Origin: Candidatus Methanoplasma sp.
Lineage (GTDB): Archaea > Thermoplasmatota > Thermoplasmata > Methanomassiliicoccales > Methanomethylophilaceae
Assembly: GCA_031271555.1 (NCBI GenBank)
Contig: JAISVN010000163.1
Coordinates: forward strand, 1-6,579
Direction of reading: 5' to 3'
Length of the DNA stretch: 6,579 nt
Position 1 is the stretch's first letter. Each line of letters begins with the position of its first letter. Shown piece by piece: positions 5,112 through 6,579 of the stretch. Made by a program: the position numbers and the translations under genes. The notes beneath the pieces were generated by a model. That model was not told the origin of the DNA, made no database searches, and saw only the letters and a list, made by a program, of their open reading frames with translations.

Positions 5112-5119
5112 AATATAAA
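5112..5119 (-). promoter_or_regulatory. TATA box upstream of the CNNM gene and its leader ORF
   Basis: TTTATATT on the minus strand, identical to the tRNA-Ile TATA box, predicts a start near 5089. That is some 50 nt before the CNNM ATG but one base from the ATG of the 17-codon ORF. Confidence 0.65.
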
Positions 5120-5130
5120 TCTTTATGGTG

Positions 5131-5174
5131 CATAAAAATAAGTTGTTTTAAAAGTGGTTTGGTTCGAATTGAAC
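5131..5174 (-). terminator. Possible terminator of the six-TM protein gene
   Basis: Just past the stop at 5180, the minus strand has a weak hairpin (GTTC-AATTC-GAAC, 5174-5162). It is followed by TTTTAAAA and a T5 run (5138-5134). The T-run is the only solid element, and the hairpin is just four pairs. Confidence 0.3.
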
Positions 5175-5179
5175 TTTGC

Positions 5180-5776
5180 TCAGATACCCATCGCGCTCTT
5201 GACTTCCGGTGACAAGGCTGCGATAAAGAGGTAGACATACACGAAGAACCAGCACAGACTCTGTATTCCTCCGACGATGTTTCCAGCAAATATTGCAAAT
5301 ATCCCTATCAATGAAAGGATTGCGAGTACCAGAGATATTATGACCAGCAGAACCCATATTACGTTGCTGATGACGTTCTTGCTCTGTCCTGCGATCTTTG
5401 CCGCTATCCAGAGAAGGATCAGACCTATGATTATGTTCACTATTGCTGTAACGATCCCTGTGCCGATGCTGTTGCTAGCAAGCCATGATGATATTGCTAC
5501 GAATATCGCACTCAGTATTGTCGCTACACCGATGACCCTCACAAGCCCGGATACGATCCCGACTTTGTCATTGGAACCGCCGCGGACATTCTGTCCAAAC
5601 AGGAATATGAGTATGCCGAATATCAATCCGCCTATTGCGTTTGCGACTGTTGCACCGGTGTTGACCGTATCATCGGTAAATGCAATGACTATTGAAGCCA
5701 CTGCAACTATCAGGCCGATGATACCGATTATCATCAGTGCAAGTCCTACTTTTCCGTTATCGTCAAAGAATGACAT
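5180..5776 (-). CDS. Six-TM hypothetical membrane protein
   Basis: A 198-residue, very hydrophobic protein rich in Ile, Gly, Val and Ala. Helices are predicted at about 10-33, 43-63, 73-100, 106-128, 135-160 and 166-189. The first and last few residues are polar (MSFFDDNGK and SPEVKSAMGI). No enzyme motif, conserved charged residue in a membrane helix, or known transporter signature stands out, and I do not recognise the family. The start at 5776 is supported by a TATA box centred 26 bp upstream and the lack of any Shine-Dalgarno. It is transcribed in the same direction as the CNNM gene. The 141-bp gap between them contains the CNNM promoter, so the two are probably separate units. Confidence 0.85.
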   Translation of the reverse strand: MSFFDDNGKVGLALMIIGIIGLIVAVASIVIAFTDDTVNTGATVANAIGGLIFGILIFLFGQNVRGGSNDKVGIVSGLVRVIGVATILSAIFVAISSWLASNSIGTGIVTAIVNIIIGLILLWIAAKIAGQSKNVISNVIWVLLVIISLVLAILSLIGIFAIFAGNIVGGIQSLCWFFVYVYLFIAALSPEVKSAMGI

Positions 5777-5797
5777 GCGATAGAGAGCAATTTACGA

Positions 5798-5805
5798 ATA
5801 TATAA
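5798..5805 (-). promoter_or_regulatory. TATA box of the six-TM protein gene
   Basis: TTATATAT on the minus strand is a near-consensus TATA box centred 26 bp from the ATG at 5776. It predicts a leaderless mRNA. Confidence 0.65.
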
Positions 5806-5955
5806 TGATATTCTGAAAATGACATCATTTTTCAGGTTCTGGGTCTTTCAAAACCAGTATTTTTCATTTTAAAGAATTAAAAATTTTTGACGAAAGCAAA
5901 CTAAAATACGGTGCTTTTCTTCCCTCATTTTTCTTTATTTTATTTTCCTATTTTA

Positions 5956-5990
5956 TTATATATTAAAGACGTAATCCCGAAAGGAGTGAG
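5956..5990 (+). promoter_or_regulatory. AT-rich promoter region and Shine-Dalgarno of the YdbC-like gene
   Basis: TTATATAT (5956-5963) lies in a long T/A-rich stretch, and GGAGTGA (5983-5989) sits 6 nt before the ATG at 5996. If that TATA were used, transcription would begin near 5986 and cut the Shine-Dalgarno. A more upstream element in the T-rich run (about 5935-5955) is therefore more likely. The remainder of the 5777-5995 gap is AT-rich with no other recognisable feature. Confidence 0.5.
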
Positions 5991-5995
5991 CACCA

Positions 5996-6220
5996 ATGCC
6001 GGTAGAGTTCAAATATGAAATCGTAGAGAAGATCGCGGTCCTCTCTGAATCATCGAAAGGCTGGACGAAGGAACTGAACCTCATAAGCTGGAATGACAGG
6101 GACCCGAAATACGACATAAGGGAATGGTCCCCTGACGGAGAGAAGATGGGCAAGGGAATAACATTGTCGGACGAAGAGGTCGCCATTCTGAAGAGTGCCC
6201 TCGAAAGCAGAGAGATCTGA
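5996..6220 (+). CDS. YdbC/PC4-like nucleic-acid-binding protein
   Basis: A 74-residue protein matching the YdbC family, a prokaryotic branch of the PC4 (positive cofactor 4) fold that binds single-stranded DNA or RNA. Visible signatures are FKYEIVEKIAVLSES (5-19), GWTKELNLISWNDR (22-35), PKYDIREWSPDGEKMGKGITL (37-57) and a final helix SDEEVAILKSALES. The conserved W-x-KELN-x-x-SWN core forms the curved sheet that contacts nucleic acid. The length is normal for the family. It would act in the cytosol in transcription, repair or related ssDNA handling; its exact role is unknown. The gene stands alone, with an SD-led start. The nearest relatives I recall are bacterial (Firmicutes), so horizontal transfer is possible. 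Confidence 0.88.
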   Translation: MPVEFKYEIVEKIAVLSESSKGWTKELNLISWNDRDPKYDIREWSPDGEKMGKGITLSDEEVAILKSALESREI

Positions 6221-6238
6221 TTTGTTTATCCGAAACGC

Positions 6239-6246
6239 TTTAAAAA
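6239..6246 (+). promoter_or_regulatory. Orphan TATA-like box
   Basis: TTTAAAAA lies 29 bp before an ATG at 6268, the same spacing seen for leaderless genes here. The only downstream ORF (6268-6393, 41 codons, ending in TAG) runs antisense into the terminator and 3' end of the neighbouring gene. The element may drive a short RNA or be a chance A/T run. Confidence 0.25.
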
Positions 6247-6312
6247 ATCCCATTCTGAAGATCAAAGATGGGAACGTATGTTTTGGTTCATTTTAAAACA
6301 CTGGATAGAATG

Positions 6313-6342
6313 AAAAGAAAAAATATCGGCCGCAAAGGCCGA
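6313..6342 (-). terminator. Hairpin plus T-tract terminator of the two-TM gene
   Basis: On the minus strand, TCGGCC-TTTGC-GGCCGA (6342-6326) forms a perfect 6-bp GC-rich stem with a 5-base loop. It is followed by ATA, TTTTTT (6323-6318), C and TTTT (6316-6313). It starts 9 nt after the stop of the 6578-6351 gene and looks like a bacterial intrinsic terminator. The T-tract alone would also serve an archaeal polymerase. Confidence 0.8.
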
Positions 6343-6350
6343 GTTCAGGT

Positions 6351-6578
6351 TTATGAGTGGAAACGACCCCTCTCATTCTTCAGCAGGAAGTAGAAGACCA
6401 GACCTATTATACCCGCTATAAAATTGACTGCTATCAATGCGATGATCGATCCGATCAGACAATACGTGCAAGCTTCCTGATGATTCTCCAGCTTGGATAT
6501 CCTCATGCAGCTTAGTATTGTGAACAGACCGCCGACGAGGGCAAGCAATCCTATGGCAATCAATATTATTCCGCCCAT
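6351..6578 (-). CDS. Small two-TM membrane protein with a CxxC motif
   Basis: A 75-residue protein with helices at about 2-24 and 38-67, joined by a short polar loop (MRISKLENHQEACTYC), and a basic tail (KNERGRFHS). Cys37 and Cys40 form a CTYC pair at the membrane boundary; Cys24 is nearby. The family is not recognised and the helix-loop-helix layout alone gives no function. The ATG at 6578 is one base from the window edge, so an upstream start cannot be excluded and the promoter is not visible. It ends in TAA, unlike the other genes here, 9 nt before a strong terminator. Confidence 0.75.
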   Translation of the reverse strand: MGGIILIAIGLLALVGGLFTILSCMRISKLENHQEACTYCLIGSIIALIAVNFIAGIIGLVFYFLLKNERGRFHS

Positions 6579-6579
6579 G

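Noticed and set aside
5277..5783. 168-codon plus-strand ORF opposite the six-TM gene
   Set aside because: Its Ile/Thr/Pro-rich composition is the complement of hydrophobic codons. The minus-strand frame has the TATA box and clear membrane helices.
6248..6273. Inverted repeat TCCCAT/ATGGGA after the YdbC-like gene as its terminator
   Set aside because: It has a six-pair stem with a 14-base loop and only scattered Ts afterwards; too weak to call.
1..6579. CRISPR array, insertion sequence or a multi-gene defence cluster
   Set aside because: No regularly spaced repeats, transposase, integrase, nuclease or terminal inverted repeats are seen. The lone Fic gene is not enough to call a defence island.

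Overview
The window looks like a chromosomal segment of a euryarchaeon, most probably of the Thermoplasmata/Methanomassiliicoccales type. The archaeal call rests on several signs. TATA-like boxes sit about 26 bp upstream of start codons, giving apparently leaderless genes. A COG1325-type RNA-binding protein, an archaeal family, is present. The tRNA-Ile gene has no encoded CCA. The order-level assignment is inference: eight of nine gene ends visible in the window use TGA, one uses TAA and none uses TAG. That would fit a pyrrolysine-decoding lineage, but the sample is small. The Fic protein and the YdbC-like protein resemble families common in gut bacteria, which suggests a host-associated or anaerobic setting.

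Layout: positions 1-530 (minus) hold the 5' part of a membrane protein gene that runs off the left edge. It diverges from a two-gene unit at 617-1303 (plus), made of a small parvulin-type prolyl isomerase and a lysine/glutamate-rich DUF2188-type protein. A 170-bp gap follows and contains a fragment resembling the 3' end of a tRNA. Next is a Fic-domain gene (1474-2565) with an N-terminal VbhA-like segment, an altered Fic motif, an NKAQ repeat linker and a C-terminal winged helix. A tRNA-Ile(GAT) gene (2719-2645, minus) diverges from a two-TM protein with a PH-like cytoplasmic domain (2814-3284). The promoter region they share carries repeated TTGATA/TATCAA elements. A COG1325 gene (3322-3762) then converges on and overlaps a CNNM/CorC-type transporter gene (5038-3734, minus).

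Upstream of the transporter, the predicted transcription start falls on the ATG of a 17-codon ORF (5088-5035). Its stop overlaps the transporter start as ATGA, so it is a candidate translationally coupled leader peptide. Further right are a six-TM hypothetical protein (5776-5180, minus), an AT-rich gap, a YdbC/PC4-like nucleic-acid-binding protein (5996-6220, plus) and a two-TM small protein (6578-6351, minus) ending at a clear hairpin plus T-tract terminator.

The genes do not form one pathway. They are mostly single-gene transcription units. The most interesting parts are the CNNM leader ORF, the atypical Fic protein, the tRNA-like fragment next to it, and the palindromic element between tRNA-Ile and the PH-like gene.
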